Shown: one piece after another, positions 7,351 through 16,953 of the stretch
How the letters are laid out: each line of letters opens with the position of its first letter
Position numbering within the stretch: position 1 is the first letter of the stretch
Source of the DNA: Hyphomicrobiaceae bacterium
Lineage (GTDB): Bacteria; Pseudomonadota; Alphaproteobacteria; Rhizobiales; Hyphomicrobiaceae
Reading direction: 5' to 3'
NCBI GenBank assembly: GCA_021775735.1
Contig: JAJFHG010000042.1
Span: 1 to 54,352 of the forward strand
Length of the DNA stretch: 54,352 bases
Program-made: the position numbers and the translations under genes
Notes under the pieces: model-generated
What the model saw: the letters and a program-made list of their open reading frames with translations, nothing else
Told to the model about the DNA's origin: nothing
Database searches by the model: none

Positions 7351-9246
7351 ATGGCCGCTTTTATTGCAGAAAACATGGCCCCAATAATGTTTGCAACCTT
7401 GGTGTTGGTGCTGCTGCTCGGCTACCCGGTTGCGTTTTCATTAGCAGCTGTCGGCATGGCGTTCTTTGTCATTGGCGTTGAGTTGGCCCCCTATTCTGAC
7501 GGTAACATCACGCTCACCTGGACATTGCTGCAATCCATGCCACTGCGTGTCTATCAGGTGATGAAGAACGATACCTTGCTGGCGATCCCATTTTTTACCT
7601 TCATGGGATTGATTTTAGAGCGCTCCGGCATGGCCGAAGATCTGCTCAATACAGTTGGACAGTTGTTCGGCACAGTAAAAGGCGGGTTGGCATACGCAGT
7701 TGTCTTTGTTGGCGCGTTGTTGGCTGCCACCACAGGCGTTGTTGCGGCATCAGTGATCTCAATGGGGCTGATCTCGCTACCCATCATGATGCGCTATGGC
7801 TATGACCGACGCTTGGCAAGCGGCGTCATTGCTGCATCCGGGACACTCGCGCAAATCATCCCGCCATCGCTCGTGCTGATTGTTATGGCCGATCAGTTGG
7901 GGCGCTCGGTCGATGACATGTATAAAGGGGCACTGTTTCCCGGCTTGTTGCTCGCTGGCCTTTACGCACTCTATGTGTTTGTCATTTCAAAACTCTATCC
8001 AAGTGCTGCACCTGGTCTGCCGCCAGAGTCGGTTGGCTATCGCGATGAGGCTGGCAAACGGGGACTACCCTCACTGGGCGTGCTTGCAGTCATTTCTGCT
8101 CTGTTTGGATGGTATTTCGCCAAGGACTCCGGCTACCAGGGGATTGACGTTGGCATTGTGGGGTTGGCAGCGGGCATTGCCATTGCGTTTGCACTAACCT
8201 TGCTCAACAGCGTGTTTGCGCGCCTGACCGGCACATCATTCTTGTCGCCACTCGCTGCGCAAGTGACCTACGTGATGGTGCCTCCACTCCTGTTGATCTT
8301 CCTCGTGCTCGGCACAATTCTCATCGGTGTCGCAACGCCAACAGAAGGTGGCGCGATGGGTGCTGTAGGAGCGCTCTGCTTGGCATTTGCCAAACGTCTT
8401 GCCTCTAAAGACGCCAAGCGTTTTAACTTCGACATCGTGCGCTCGGCGGCAGAAGCGACGGTGAAACTGTCAGCCTTCGTGCTTTTTATCTTGATCGGGG
8501 CACGCATTTTTTCGTTAACATTCTTTGGCGTCAACGGTCATTTGTGGGTTGAACATCTTCTGACCAGCATGCCGGGCGGGCTATATGGCTTTTTAATCCT
8601 GATCAACATTGCCGTTTTCTTTCTGGCCTTTTTCCTCGATTTCTTTGAACTGGCGTTCATTATTGTGCCGCTGTTGAAGCCTGCTGCTGAAGCAATCTTC
8701 AAGACCTCGCCGGAAGCCATTGCGATTGCCAAAAACTTAGGCTTTGCTGTTGCCTCAACGACCGATCCGACAGGTGCCATCGTCGAAACCATCGTCGATG
8801 TCACTCCGTTTGTGATCTGGTTTGGCGTACTGCTATCGATCAACATGCAAACAAGCTTTATGCACCCACCGTTTGGCTTTGCCCTGTTCTACCTGCGCTC
8901 GGTCGCACCGAAAGAAGAATATGCTGACCGTCTAACAGGTGAAAAAATTGCACCGATTACGACCGGGCAAATCTATTGGGGTGCCCTACCATTCCTGTTC
9001 ATTCAGCTTACCATGGTGGCACTTGTTCTGGCCGTGCCATCTCTGGTCATGGGTAGCAAGACGGCGGAAACAAAACCTGCAACCCAAATTGAGAGCGTGA
9101 CGAAAGGACCAAGCGACGACCAACTGCGCGGCAAACGGTTTGCATTACCGCCCACACCGCCAACGTTTAAAGAAGCGCCCAACCGACGCTTTGACGGGGC
9201 CGGCGCACCGACACTGGACCTCTCAACGCCACCAAAATTCGACTAA
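7351..9246 (+). CDS. TRAP transporter large permease (DctM family, long form)
   Basis: A 631-residue protein with a dozen or more membrane segments. It carries the DctM hallmarks GAVGAL and TPTEGGAMG in the second half, and ASGTLAQIIPPSLVLIVMAD in the first. Ordinary DctM proteins have about 430 residues. This one has an enlarged middle section and a ~60-residue polar, Pro/Lys-rich C-terminal tail. The ~600-residue form is known from the TakM/mannitol-type branch of TRAP transporters. The start ATG at 7351 has only a weak ribosome-binding site. The end is followed 36 bp later by the LprI-like gene, which may be transcribed with it. Confidence 0.9.
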   Translation: MAAFIAENMAPIMFATLVLVLLLGYPVAFSLAAVGMAFFVIGVELAPYSDGNITLTWTLLQSMPLRVYQVMKNDTLLAIPFFTFMGLILERSGMAEDLLNTVGQLFGTVKGGLAYAVVFVGALLAATTGVVAASVISMGLISLPIMMRYGYDRRLASGVIAASGTLAQIIPPSLVLIVMADQLGRSVDDMYKGALFPGLLLAGLYALYVFVISKLYPSAAPGLPPESVGYRDEAGKRGLPSLGVLAVISALFGWYFAKDSGYQGIDVGIVGLAAGIAIAFALTLLNSVFARLTGTSFLSPLAAQVTYVMVPPLLLIFLVLGTILIGVATPTEGGAMGAVGALCLAFAKRLASKDAKRFNFDIVRSAAEATVKLSAFVLFILIGARIFSLTFFGVNGHLWVEHLLTSMPGGLYGFLILINIAVFFLAFFLDFFELAFIIVPLLKPAAEAIFKTSPEAIAIAKNLGFAVASTTDPTGAIVETIVDVTPFVIWFGVLLSINMQTSFMHPPFGFALFYLRSVAPKEEYADRLTGEKIAPITTGQIYWGALPFLFIQLTMVALVLAVPSLVMGSKTAETKPATQIESVTKGPSDDQLRGKRFALPPTPPTFKEAPNRRFDGAGAPTLDLSTPPKFD

Positions 9247-9282
9247 GTCATGATGCCCAAATTACGATCAAGGAGACAATCC

Positions 9283-9681
9283 ATGCGTCTTTTATTTCTC
9301 ATCTCCGTAATCTCAGCCGCACTGACTCAAACCGTAAGCGCAAATGACTGTTCTGATGCGTCAAGCCAAAAAGAGATGACAGACTGCGCAAAGCAAACCT
9401 ATGTCATGAGCGATGCCAGGCTGAATGCGAACTATGCGCAACTCAAACAGCGACTGGCAGACGATGTGGAGGCGGAACAACAATTGGTCGCAGCGCAACG
9501 CGCCTGGATCGCATATCGTGATGCAGAATGTGCGTTTTCAGCGTCCGGCGTGACAGGCGGCAGTATCTTTAGTTTCGTCCACACACAATGCCTCAATCGC
9601 CTCACACAAGACCGAAACGCGGACTTTGACAGATATCTCAAATGCCAAGAAGGTGATTTGAGCTGCCCGGCTCCGAAGTAG
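9283..9681 (+). CDS. LprI/DUF1311-family secreted protein
   Basis: A 132-residue exported protein. A hydrophobic signal peptide ends near VSAND, and the mature part has the DUF1311 pattern: DCS...EMTDCAKQ, then LNANYAQLKQRL, then the LVAAQRAWIAYRDAEC signature, with further cysteines at TQCLN, LKCQ and LSCP. Mycobacterial LprI inhibits lysozyme; other members have no known role. AGGAGA at 9271-9276 fixes the start at 9283, although the frame opens at 9250. It sits between the permease genes and the convergent binding-protein gene, an unusual insertion into a transporter locus. A functional link with transport is not shown by the sequence. Confidence 0.85.
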   Translation: MRLLFLISVISAALTQTVSANDCSDASSQKEMTDCAKQTYVMSDARLNANYAQLKQRLADDVEAEQQLVAAQRAWIAYRDAECAFSASGVTGGSIFSFVHTQCLNRLTQDRNADFDRYLKCQEGDLSCPAPK

Positions 9682-9691
9682 CGGAACCCCT

Positions 9692-9719
9692 GCGCAGATT
9701 ATAAGGCGCAGATTATAAT
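9692..9719. repeat. Tandem duplication of 14 bp
   Basis: GCGCAGATTATAAG (9692-9705) is followed directly by GCGCAGATTATAAT (9706-9719), identical except for the last base. It lies in the 76-bp gap between two convergent genes, so it is most simply a replication-slippage product. No hairpin terminator is evident there. Confidence 0.85.
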
Positions 9720-9757
9720 ATTTCAGTGAGCTTCAGACGGCAGCGGCACAAACACAC

Positions 9758-10885
<1,128 letters not shown>

Positions 10886-11024
10886 TCATTTTGAATGGCG
10901 GCAGCTGCGCCCTGCTTTGGTATGAACAATTTAGCACGGACTATACGAGGCGTATGGCAAACCCTCAAACACCGTCTTTACGCAAACACCAGCTCACCCC
11001 TTTCATAGGTGTGGATTAAGGACT

Positions 11025-11927
11025 ATGTGTCTCCCATCAGAGCCTCACTCGCAGTTTGTTTGCAAAACCCAGCCCGTCATGACCGATAAAAACCCAAAAA
11101 TGATCGCGCCAAATCCTGAAGATGTGCGCCTTTCGCAGCCGGTCACCGGCATTGATCAGAGTGGCAATACGATCACCACGAATGTGGTGACTGAGCGCCC
11201 GTTGACACTATTTCTCAATGCCCGAGAGATCGTCACCATGATGACCATTGGTGATTTTCCGGACTTATTGGCAGTTGGCTATCTGAGAAATCAGCATATG
11301 TTGCGCGATGATGATGAGATTACGTCGATCGACTACGATGACGATATCGATACCGTGGTGGTGCGCACGAAACGCGAAACCAACTATGAAGACAAACTCA
11401 AAAAGAAGGTGCAAACGTCAGGCTGCGCTCAGGGCACTGTGTTTGGCGATCTGATGGAAGATCTTGATACTGTCACGCTGAACCCTGATTCGCGCATCAA
11501 AGCGTCCTGGCTTTATGAGTTGACCAAACAAATTAACACAATGCCGAGCCTCTACCTGAAAGCGGGCGCTATTCATGGCTGTGTGCTGTGTCAGAAGAAC
11601 AAACCGCTTGTTTATATGGAGGATGTCGGTCGACATAATGCTGTCGACAAAATCGCCGGTCATATGTTTTTAAAGGGTATCACGGGCACTGACAAAATTT
11701 TTTACACGACAGGTCGGCTGACATCAGAGATGGTTATTAAAACCATCAACATGGGTTTGCCGATTTTGGCATCTCGCTCAGGCTTTACAGCTTGGGGCGT
11801 GGAACTGGCGCAGAAATATAATTTGACCCTAATCGGTCGCGCCAAAGGCAAACGCTTTGTCGTCCTGTCGGGTGCCGAGCGCGTCATCTTTGATGTTGAT
11901 GATGCACCGGATAGTGGGACAGACTAA
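11025..11927 (+). CDS. fdhD: Formate dehydrogenase accessory sulfurtransferase FdhD
   Basis: FdhD passes sulfur from a cysteine desulfurase to the molybdenum cofactor of formate dehydrogenase. The protein has the family core, including EDVGRHNAVDKIAG and TTGRLTSEMVIK. The active-site loop, which carries CxxC in E. coli, reads TSGCAQGT here: Cys134 is kept, but the second position is Gly137. A CxxC instead occurs at Cys186/Cys189 (HGCVLC), just before the VGRHNA motif. The start at 11025 has AAGGA only two bases upstream; Met19 at 11079 is an alternative. mobA, mobB and moaA nearby fit a Moco locus, but no formate dehydrogenase gene lies in the window. Confidence 0.92.
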   Translation: MCLPSEPHSQFVCKTQPVMTDKNPKMIAPNPEDVRLSQPVTGIDQSGNTITTNVVTERPLTLFLNAREIVTMMTIGDFPDLLAVGYLRNQHMLRDDDEITSIDYDDDIDTVVVRTKRETNYEDKLKKKVQTSGCAQGTVFGDLMEDLDTVTLNPDSRIKASWLYELTKQINTMPSLYLKAGAIHGCVLCQKNKPLVYMEDVGRHNAVDKIAGHMFLKGITGTDKIFYTTGRLTSEMVIKTINMGLPILASRSGFTAWGVELAQKYNLTLIGRAKGKRFVVLSGAERVIFDVDDAPDSGTD

Positions 11928-12328
11928 CTGTCTTTGGCCGCAACCAACCACTCAGGGTTAAACCAGCGGTCTGCGTCGCCATCGTAGGGCAAACGCGTAA
12001 TGTCCCAATGGCGTATGTATTTGGCATAAACGTCCCAGACCTCAGGACCGCCACCAATAAACACCACACGGCCGGCGTATTGCGACAACACATTTTCCGG
12101 ATTGTCTTTGGACTGGATAATGCGCAACGTCATTTGCGCGTGCATGGCATCTGGAACAGCGCCAATGGTCTTTGGCCCGGCAATCAACACATGACCTTTG
12201 GTCAGCTCAAAAAAGCGTTCCACATCCTCACGATAGTCTTTGCCGGGATTTCCTTCCCACGGCAGTTCACCATTGAGACCGAGTTGGCCGGTTTGACCAA
12301 TGGCACATATACATCTGACGTCCGGCAT
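11924..12328 (-). CDS. Short dihydrofolate reductase-like protein
   Basis: A 134-residue protein with DHFR features. These are the N-terminal strand and Met20-type loop (AIGQTGQLGLNGELPW), a REDVERFFELT helix in which Asp aligns with the catalytic acid of E. coli FolA, the LIAGPKT strand, and the NADPH-binding VFIGGGPEVW. It ends after ADRWFNPEWLV, so the C-terminal strands of normal ~160-residue DHFRs are missing. AGGACT precedes the ATG at 12328; the frame itself opens at 12358. It overlaps the fdhD stop by 4 bp tail to tail and diverges from mobA. No thyA is nearby. It may be a reductase for another pterin, but that is speculation. Confidence 0.75.
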   Translation of the reverse strand: MPDVRCICAIGQTGQLGLNGELPWEGNPGKDYREDVERFFELTKGHVLIAGPKTIGAVPDAMHAQMTLRIIQSKDNPENVLSQYAGRVVFIGGGPEVWDVYAKYIRHWDITRLPYDGDADRWFNPEWLVAAKDS

Positions 12329-12407
12329 TTTTAGTCCTATCGGTGTGTGACACGTCACGTCGGGTTGAAACTTGTATTTTGCAGCTAACGGTCTAGATAG
12401 ATTATAT

Positions 12408-13046
12408 ATGATGGATCAAGACAAATCGATTGTTGGTGTGCTGCTCGCAGGTGGCTTATCGCGGCGCATGGGTGGTGGTGACAAAGGGCTGTTGCAGCTC
12501 GGCGATAAACCGATGATGGCCCATGCCCTTGACCGCCTAACACCTCAGGTCTCTCAAGTCATTTTAAATGCCAACGGTTCGCCAACACGGTTTCAACATT
12601 TTGGTCTACCGGTTGTCGCCGATACGCTTGAGGGCGCCCAAGGCCCTCTGGCCGGTGTTTTAGCAGGTTTAAAATGGACCGCTCAAAATGCTCCCAGTGC
12701 CAGCCATATCGTGACAGCCTCCAGTGATGCACCTTTTCTGCCCGACAATCTGGTCTCACAGCTCAAAGCCGGGTGTGCCAAAACCGGTAAACCGATCGCA
12801 CTTGCCGCTTCAGGCGGCCATCGCCATCCGGTAATTGGTCTTTGGCCCGTCGCGCTCAAAGACGACCTTGAAGCACAACTCAATAATGGCGTGCGCAAAG
12901 TTGTGGCTTGGACGGACCAACACGGCTTTGCCACAGTTAACTTTCCATTTTTCGATCAGGGCGGTGACAAAGTTGATCCGTTTTTCAATGCCAATACACC
13001 GGAAGATCTGGACGTTGCGCGCGAGATCCTGCAAACAATGACCTGA
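12408..13046 (+). CDS. mobA: Molybdenum cofactor guanylyltransferase
   Basis: MobA transfers GMP from GTP to molybdopterin to form the guanine dinucleotide cofactor used by DMSO-reductase-family enzymes such as formate dehydrogenase. The nucleotide-binding motif LLAGGLSRRMGGGDKG lies at residues 12-27, and the metal-binding Asp is in ASSDAPF at about residue 104. A GGHRHPVIGLWP segment and a NTPEDL tail complete the family pattern. The start is chosen at the first of two adjacent ATGs (12408, 12411); the open frame reaches a TTG at 12372, and no ribosome-binding site is decisive. mobB follows after 39 bp. Confidence 0.93.
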   Translation: MMDQDKSIVGVLLAGGLSRRMGGGDKGLLQLGDKPMMAHALDRLTPQVSQVILNANGSPTRFQHFGLPVVADTLEGAQGPLAGVLAGLKWTAQNAPSASHIVTASSDAPFLPDNLVSQLKAGCAKTGKPIALAASGGHRHPVIGLWPVALKDDLEAQLNNGVRKVVAWTDQHGFATVNFPFFDQGGDKVDPFFNANTPEDLDVAREILQTMT

Positions 13047-13085
13047 CATCGGACAAACTCCGAAAAACCAACCTTGAGGTCCTGA

Positions 13086-13673
13086 GTGACACCAACACCA
13101 GACAACCGCACAGCCACACCGATCGTCGGCATTGTAGGTTGGAAAAAGTCCGGCAAGACAACGCTCGCTGTGCGTCTCATTGAAGAGTTTTCGCGCCGTG
13201 GGTTTAAAGTTGCATCTGTTAAACACGCCCATCATGGTTTTCAAATTGATGATGCAGAAACAGATAGCGCACGCCATCGCCGCGCTGGTGCTGGAGAAGT
13301 TGCCGTCGTGTCGGGCGCGCGTTGGGCGCTTGTTCACGAACTGAAGGACGAGCCAGAACCCGACTTCGAAGAAATCATTTCCTGGCTGAGCCCTGCCGAC
13401 CTGATTATCGTGGAAGGGTATAAAACGGCGAAGATCCCGAAAATTGAAGCGCGGCGCAGTGCGTCAATGACCAAAAACCCTTTGGTTGATGATGACCCGA
13501 TGATCATCGCCATTGCAGCAGACCACGAGGTTGCGCGGACCAGCGTACCTGTATTTGAGCTCGACAATGTTGAGGCGATTGCAGACCACATCGCTGCAAC
13601 CATCGGGCCCCTAAGAAAATGCTTTGGATCAGCTGAGACGAGGTCGGCATCTCAGGAACAGTCTCGTGACTAA
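13086..13673 (+). CDS. mobB: Molybdopterin-guanine dinucleotide biosynthesis adaptor protein MobB
   Basis: A 195-residue P-loop GTP-binding protein that assists MobA. The Walker A motif GWKKSGKTT is at residues 18-26. It is followed by KHAHHGFQIDDAETDSARHRRAGA, the substrate/metal-binding region typical of MobB, and by IIVEGYK. It starts with GTG behind GAGGT. The last bases overlap the start of the next gene, and mobA lies directly upstream, so all three genes are likely one transcript. Confidence 0.93.
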   Translation: MTPTPDNRTATPIVGIVGWKKSGKTTLAVRLIEEFSRRGFKVASVKHAHHGFQIDDAETDSARHRRAGAGEVAVVSGARWALVHELKDEPEPDFEEIISWLSPADLIIVEGYKTAKIPKIEARRSASMTKNPLVDDDPMIIAIAADHEVARTSVPVFELDNVEAIADHIAATIGPLRKCFGSAETRSASQEQSRD

Positions 13674-14499
13674 GTCTTGTCTTAGGCACCTGTTGGGCGC
13701 GCTCCTCCCTGTGTTGATTGCGAGCTCACCGATCTTGGCGGAGCCGCTCAATGTTGCGCCTGGCAGCGATCCAGGCGGTACAGCCATCGCAGTAATCACA
13801 CCACCGTTTCATCTTGTGGACTCTGACGTCAGCCACAAACTGGCCAGGGATGGAGAAGGGGTCGCGATTGGTTGGGATTTTTCAAAGCGACCAAAAAGTT
13901 CTGAAGGTGGGTCAGCTATTCAGGATACGGCCGCGGCTCCTGAGATTGTGAGGACACTGGCTGGGCGTCAGAACATACGCATTGTATCAGCGTTTATTGA
14001 TCGTTTGCGGCCAGCATCGTGGGCGCAAGCTGTCGCTTTTGTCGCCCAAACCCCAGCGCGCATAGTTGTAGTCCCGTTTGCCACCGCTGCGGAAAACGAT
14101 TGGGTCGCGTTCCGCGCAGCGGCAGAGCACTTCCCAAATTTGCTGTTTATTTTGCCGGCGCAAAGCACAGATAAAGTGGACAAAGGCGAAACGGCGACTG
14201 GAGACGGGCTTGCTTACCCGGCAGCGTTTCATCTCGCCAATGTTTTGAGTGTTAGCACGCGCTCCCTGGCAGATACTGATGTCGTTTTGACGACACCGTC
14301 GCCCGCAACAACAGATGCTGCTTTGGCGCTCGCTGTGAATACACTTTTGTTTTGTCCATCAACGCATGAGACAACCCAACCACCCATGAGCAAGTTGGAG
14401 GCGATGGCAAAATTTGGATCGCTCAACACATCTCTGCGAAGAAAAGCACCGACGCTTGGTCCACCACCCATCACGCCGTGCACTGAGGCTTACAACTAA
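13666..14499 (+). CDS. Secreted subtilase-like protein lacking the catalytic triad
   Basis: A 277-residue protein starting at GTG 13666, 8 bp inside mobB, behind AGGA at 13654-13657. An N-terminal signal peptide ends near ILAEP. The mature part follows the order of strands of an S8 (subtilisin) domain: IAVITPPFH where the catalytic Asp strand should be, PARIVVVPFATA, LLFILPAQS, then YPAAFHLANVLSVS, which closely resembles the S8 YPAAYPNVIAVG strand, and finally a DAALALAVNTLLF helix. The Asp, His and GTSMA serine motifs are not present, so I read it as a pseudo-enzyme. Two cysteines occur near the C-terminus. The subtilase likeness is my own pattern reading and needs a profile or structure search. 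Confidence 0.65.
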   Translation: MTKSCLRHLLGALLPVLIASSPILAEPLNVAPGSDPGGTAIAVITPPFHLVDSDVSHKLARDGEGVAIGWDFSKRPKSSEGGSAIQDTAAAPEIVRTLAGRQNIRIVSAFIDRLRPASWAQAVAFVAQTPARIVVVPFATAAENDWVAFRAAAEHFPNLLFILPAQSTDKVDKGETATGDGLAYPAAFHLANVLSVSTRSLADTDVVLTTPSPATTDAALALAVNTLLFCPSTHETTQPPMSKLEAMAKFGSLNTSLRRKAPTLGPPPITPCTEAYN

Positions 14500-14529
14500 T
14501 CTGACGCCCGTTGCGCGCGAAACGTTTGG

Positions 14530-14793
14530 CTAATGCACACCACGCACCAAATGGCGCGCGAGTGTTGCCACAATAAGCCCGGCCAACAGCATTGTCTCAA
14601 ACGGACCAAGAAATGGTCGCTTCACCGACTGCGGCTGCTCGACGTGCACCTCTTGTTTGGTCTCAGTGTCAAACACAAGCCAAGCTTCTGACACCGGGGC
14701 AATGGGAGCTTTTTTGAAACCCGACGGCATGGTCGTAGCATCGTTGCTCTTCGTATTTTTTATTGTGTTCACCGTGCCAACGGTCGGTTGCAT
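14530..14793 (-). CDS. Possible small single-pass membrane protein
   Basis: An 87-residue frame with a polar N-terminal part, a SEAWLVFDTETKQEVHVEQ stretch that looks like genuine protein, and one hydrophobic helix near the C-terminus (ETMLLAGLIVATLARHLV). GGTGG lies about seven bases before the ATG. It is downstream of the OFA transporter gene on the same strand, 140 bp away. A plus-strand frame at 14657-14884 covers part of the same bases, but I find it less convincing. No family is recognised. Confidence 0.45.
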   Translation of the reverse strand: MQPTVGTVNTIKNTKSNDATTMPSGFKKAPIAPVSEAWLVFDTETKQEVHVEQPQSVKRPFLGPFETMLLAGLIVATLARHLVRGVH

Positions 14794-14933
14794 GTCTATC
14801 CACCCAAGGCTTGACTGTGTCTCAACGCTGAATATCGCAAAAGATATGCCAGCAATATCTTGGTTAAAGACATTGCTGGCATAAATTGAGGCTCATGCGC
14901 ACGCAGGCGACGTCAGCACGCTCTATTCAGCGA

Positions 14934-16667
14934 TTAACCGAACAAAGATGAGGCTTTGAGCAGGGTGTTAAACACACCCCACAGGAATGGAATGCCAACG
15001 GCGAGCCATGCCAGCAAGACTGGGATGCTAAACCCGCCAAGACCGATGCCGAACGAGCCGGTTTGCGTGGGTTGTCCCGCCGCCGTCGCCCTGACGCTGG
15101 CAAGCTCTTCCTTGCTCATCAGCCACTTGTCTGCAACCGGTCGGATCAACAGATTTGCAATCAACCCGATCAACAAGAATCCCGCCAGGATATACATCGT
15201 GTAGTCGTAAGCCTGAGCCAATTCCACACCCGCATTCAACTGCATTTCGCGAATGTAGACAATCGCCAACGGACCGAGCACGCCAGCGGTCGACCAAGCT
15301 GTCAGCAGGCGACCGTGAATGGCGCCCACAAACTGCGTACCAAAAATGTCGGCGAGGTATGCAGGCACCGTCGCAAAGCCTCCACCATACATGGTCAGGA
15401 TAAAACAGAAGGCGGCAACAAACAGAAGAGGCGAGCCCACCTTGGCCAGGGTTGGCGCGGAAGCATAGAGCAGAATACCGATCAGGAAGAAGCAGTAGTA
15501 GGTATTCTTCCGCCCGATGTAATCCGACAGTGACGCCCACAAGATGCGGCCAAAACTATTGAATAGAGAAAGCAGGGCAACAAATCCCGCTGCTACGCCA
15601 GCCACCTGCGCAACTTGACTAGCATCCAATTGTGCCAGGGTCAGGTTAGGTAATCCAATCAGCTGGCCTGCAAAAATTTCCTGCAACATCGGCGACGCCG
15701 TGGCCAATACACCGATGCCAGCCGAAACATTCATGCACAAAACAATCCAAATGAACCAGAACTGTGGGGTCTTGTGCGCGTTATCGAGATGAACATGACC
15801 GGTTGTGATCATCGCTTTATTGTTGGCAGGTGGTGTCCAACCCTCTGGCCTCCAGCCATCAGGAGCAATGCGATAGCCAAAGGCACCGGCCATCATAAAC
15901 AGTATGTAAATGAGACCGATCACTGCCATCGATTCTGCTACACCAACCGATGTTGATGATGAGAAAAACTTCATCAACTCATTGGCCAGCAGTGAGCCGA
16001 TCATTGCACCGCCACCAAAGCCCATGATCGCCATGCCTGTGGCCATGCCGCGGCGATCAGGAAACCACTTAATCAATGTTGAGACGGGTGAAATATAACC
16101 AAGGCCAAGGCCAATACCGCCCAGCACACCGAGCCCGAGCCACAACATCCACAATTGATGCAAATGAACACCAAGCGCCGACAAGATAAAGCCACCGCCC
16201 CAACACAACGCGGCTGCGACACCTGCTTTGCGTGGGCCGGCCCGTTCTAACCAACCGCCAAACACAGCAGCAGACAGGCCAAGAAATACAATGCCAATAG
16301 TGAAAATGGGCACGAGGTCTGCACGCGTCCAATCACATGTCGTTGTGAACAGCGCCTGGAATATCGTCATGTCCGGACATGACTGCGGTTGTGTGATGCC
16401 CAGCGCACGTTCCAGCGGACGCCAGAACACGCTCAAGCCATAAGACATGCCAATGCATAAATGGATCGCCAAAGCAGCAGGCGGCACAAGCCAGCGATTG
16501 AATCCTGGCTTGGCGATAATCCGAGCCCGATCTAAGAGCCCGGCATTACCGGACGTCACATTTGTTTCCACGATTGGGTCCTCTCCCTCATCGGCCAGCT
16601 TTTTGTTGGTTATCGCTGTGTCGCCGTTCTGTTGCGTCATTTTGACTAGCGCGAAGGTAGAGGGCAT
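14934..16667 (-). CDS. OFA-family MFS transporter with fused C-terminal small subunit
   Basis: A 577-residue major facilitator. Twelve hydrophobic segments follow the pattern of the oxalate/formate antiporter (OFA) family, with GLGLGYISPVSTLIKWFPDRRGMATG between helices 4 and 5 and a long cysteine-containing loop (QSCPDMT...TTCDWTRADL) after helix 1. The last 35 residues (IPVLLAWLAVGIPFLWGV and NTLLKAS) form an extra helix. It resembles the ~40-residue 'MFS small subunit' that is often encoded separately beside OFA transporters. The start at 16667 has AAGG six bases upstream; 16640 is an alternative. Position among fdhD, mobA/B and moaA suggests formate or oxalate as substrate, which is inference. 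Confidence 0.85.
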   Translation of the reverse strand: MPSTFALVKMTQQNGDTAITNKKLADEGEDPIVETNVTSGNAGLLDRARIIAKPGFNRWLVPPAALAIHLCIGMSYGLSVFWRPLERALGITQPQSCPDMTIFQALFTTTCDWTRADLVPIFTIGIVFLGLSAAVFGGWLERAGPRKAGVAAALCWGGGFILSALGVHLHQLWMLWLGLGVLGGIGLGLGYISPVSTLIKWFPDRRGMATGMAIMGFGGGAMIGSLLANELMKFFSSSTSVGVAESMAVIGLIYILFMMAGAFGYRIAPDGWRPEGWTPPANNKAMITTGHVHLDNAHKTPQFWFIWIVLCMNVSAGIGVLATASPMLQEIFAGQLIGLPNLTLAQLDASQVAQVAGVAAGFVALLSLFNSFGRILWASLSDYIGRKNTYYCFFLIGILLYASAPTLAKVGSPLLFVAAFCFILTMYGGGFATVPAYLADIFGTQFVGAIHGRLLTAWSTAGVLGPLAIVYIREMQLNAGVELAQAYDYTMYILAGFLLIGLIANLLIRPVADKWLMSKEELASVRATAAGQPTQTGSFGIGLGGFSIPVLLAWLAVGIPFLWGVFNTLLKASSLFG

Positions 16668-16953
16668 ACAAGCCTTGAGCTGCAATCAAGGCCACATTTT
16701 GCGATGTCTGCAGATCTCAGCACACTTAATGCTGGACACGGCCGGGTCTAGGATCCAGGTTTCACGACAAGCCCGAGGAAAGACAAATAAAAGCTGGAAA
16801 ATCTTGCACTTGCCGTGTCATATGCTTGTTGTGCAGGTGCCAATAAGCGAGCAGATTGGCTTGTGAAATCAGCACTGAGCAACTGCACAATTGAGCCGAT
16901 GGCAAACACTAACCGAACTGCTCTCAAGTTCTGTACCAGAGTAAAACGCCAAC

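Noticed and set aside
14657-14884. Plus-strand frame of 75 codons with a hydrophobic stretch
   Set aside because: It overlaps the minus-strand small protein frame; its hydrophobic part is less helix-like and no good ribosome-binding site was seen. Not fully excluded.
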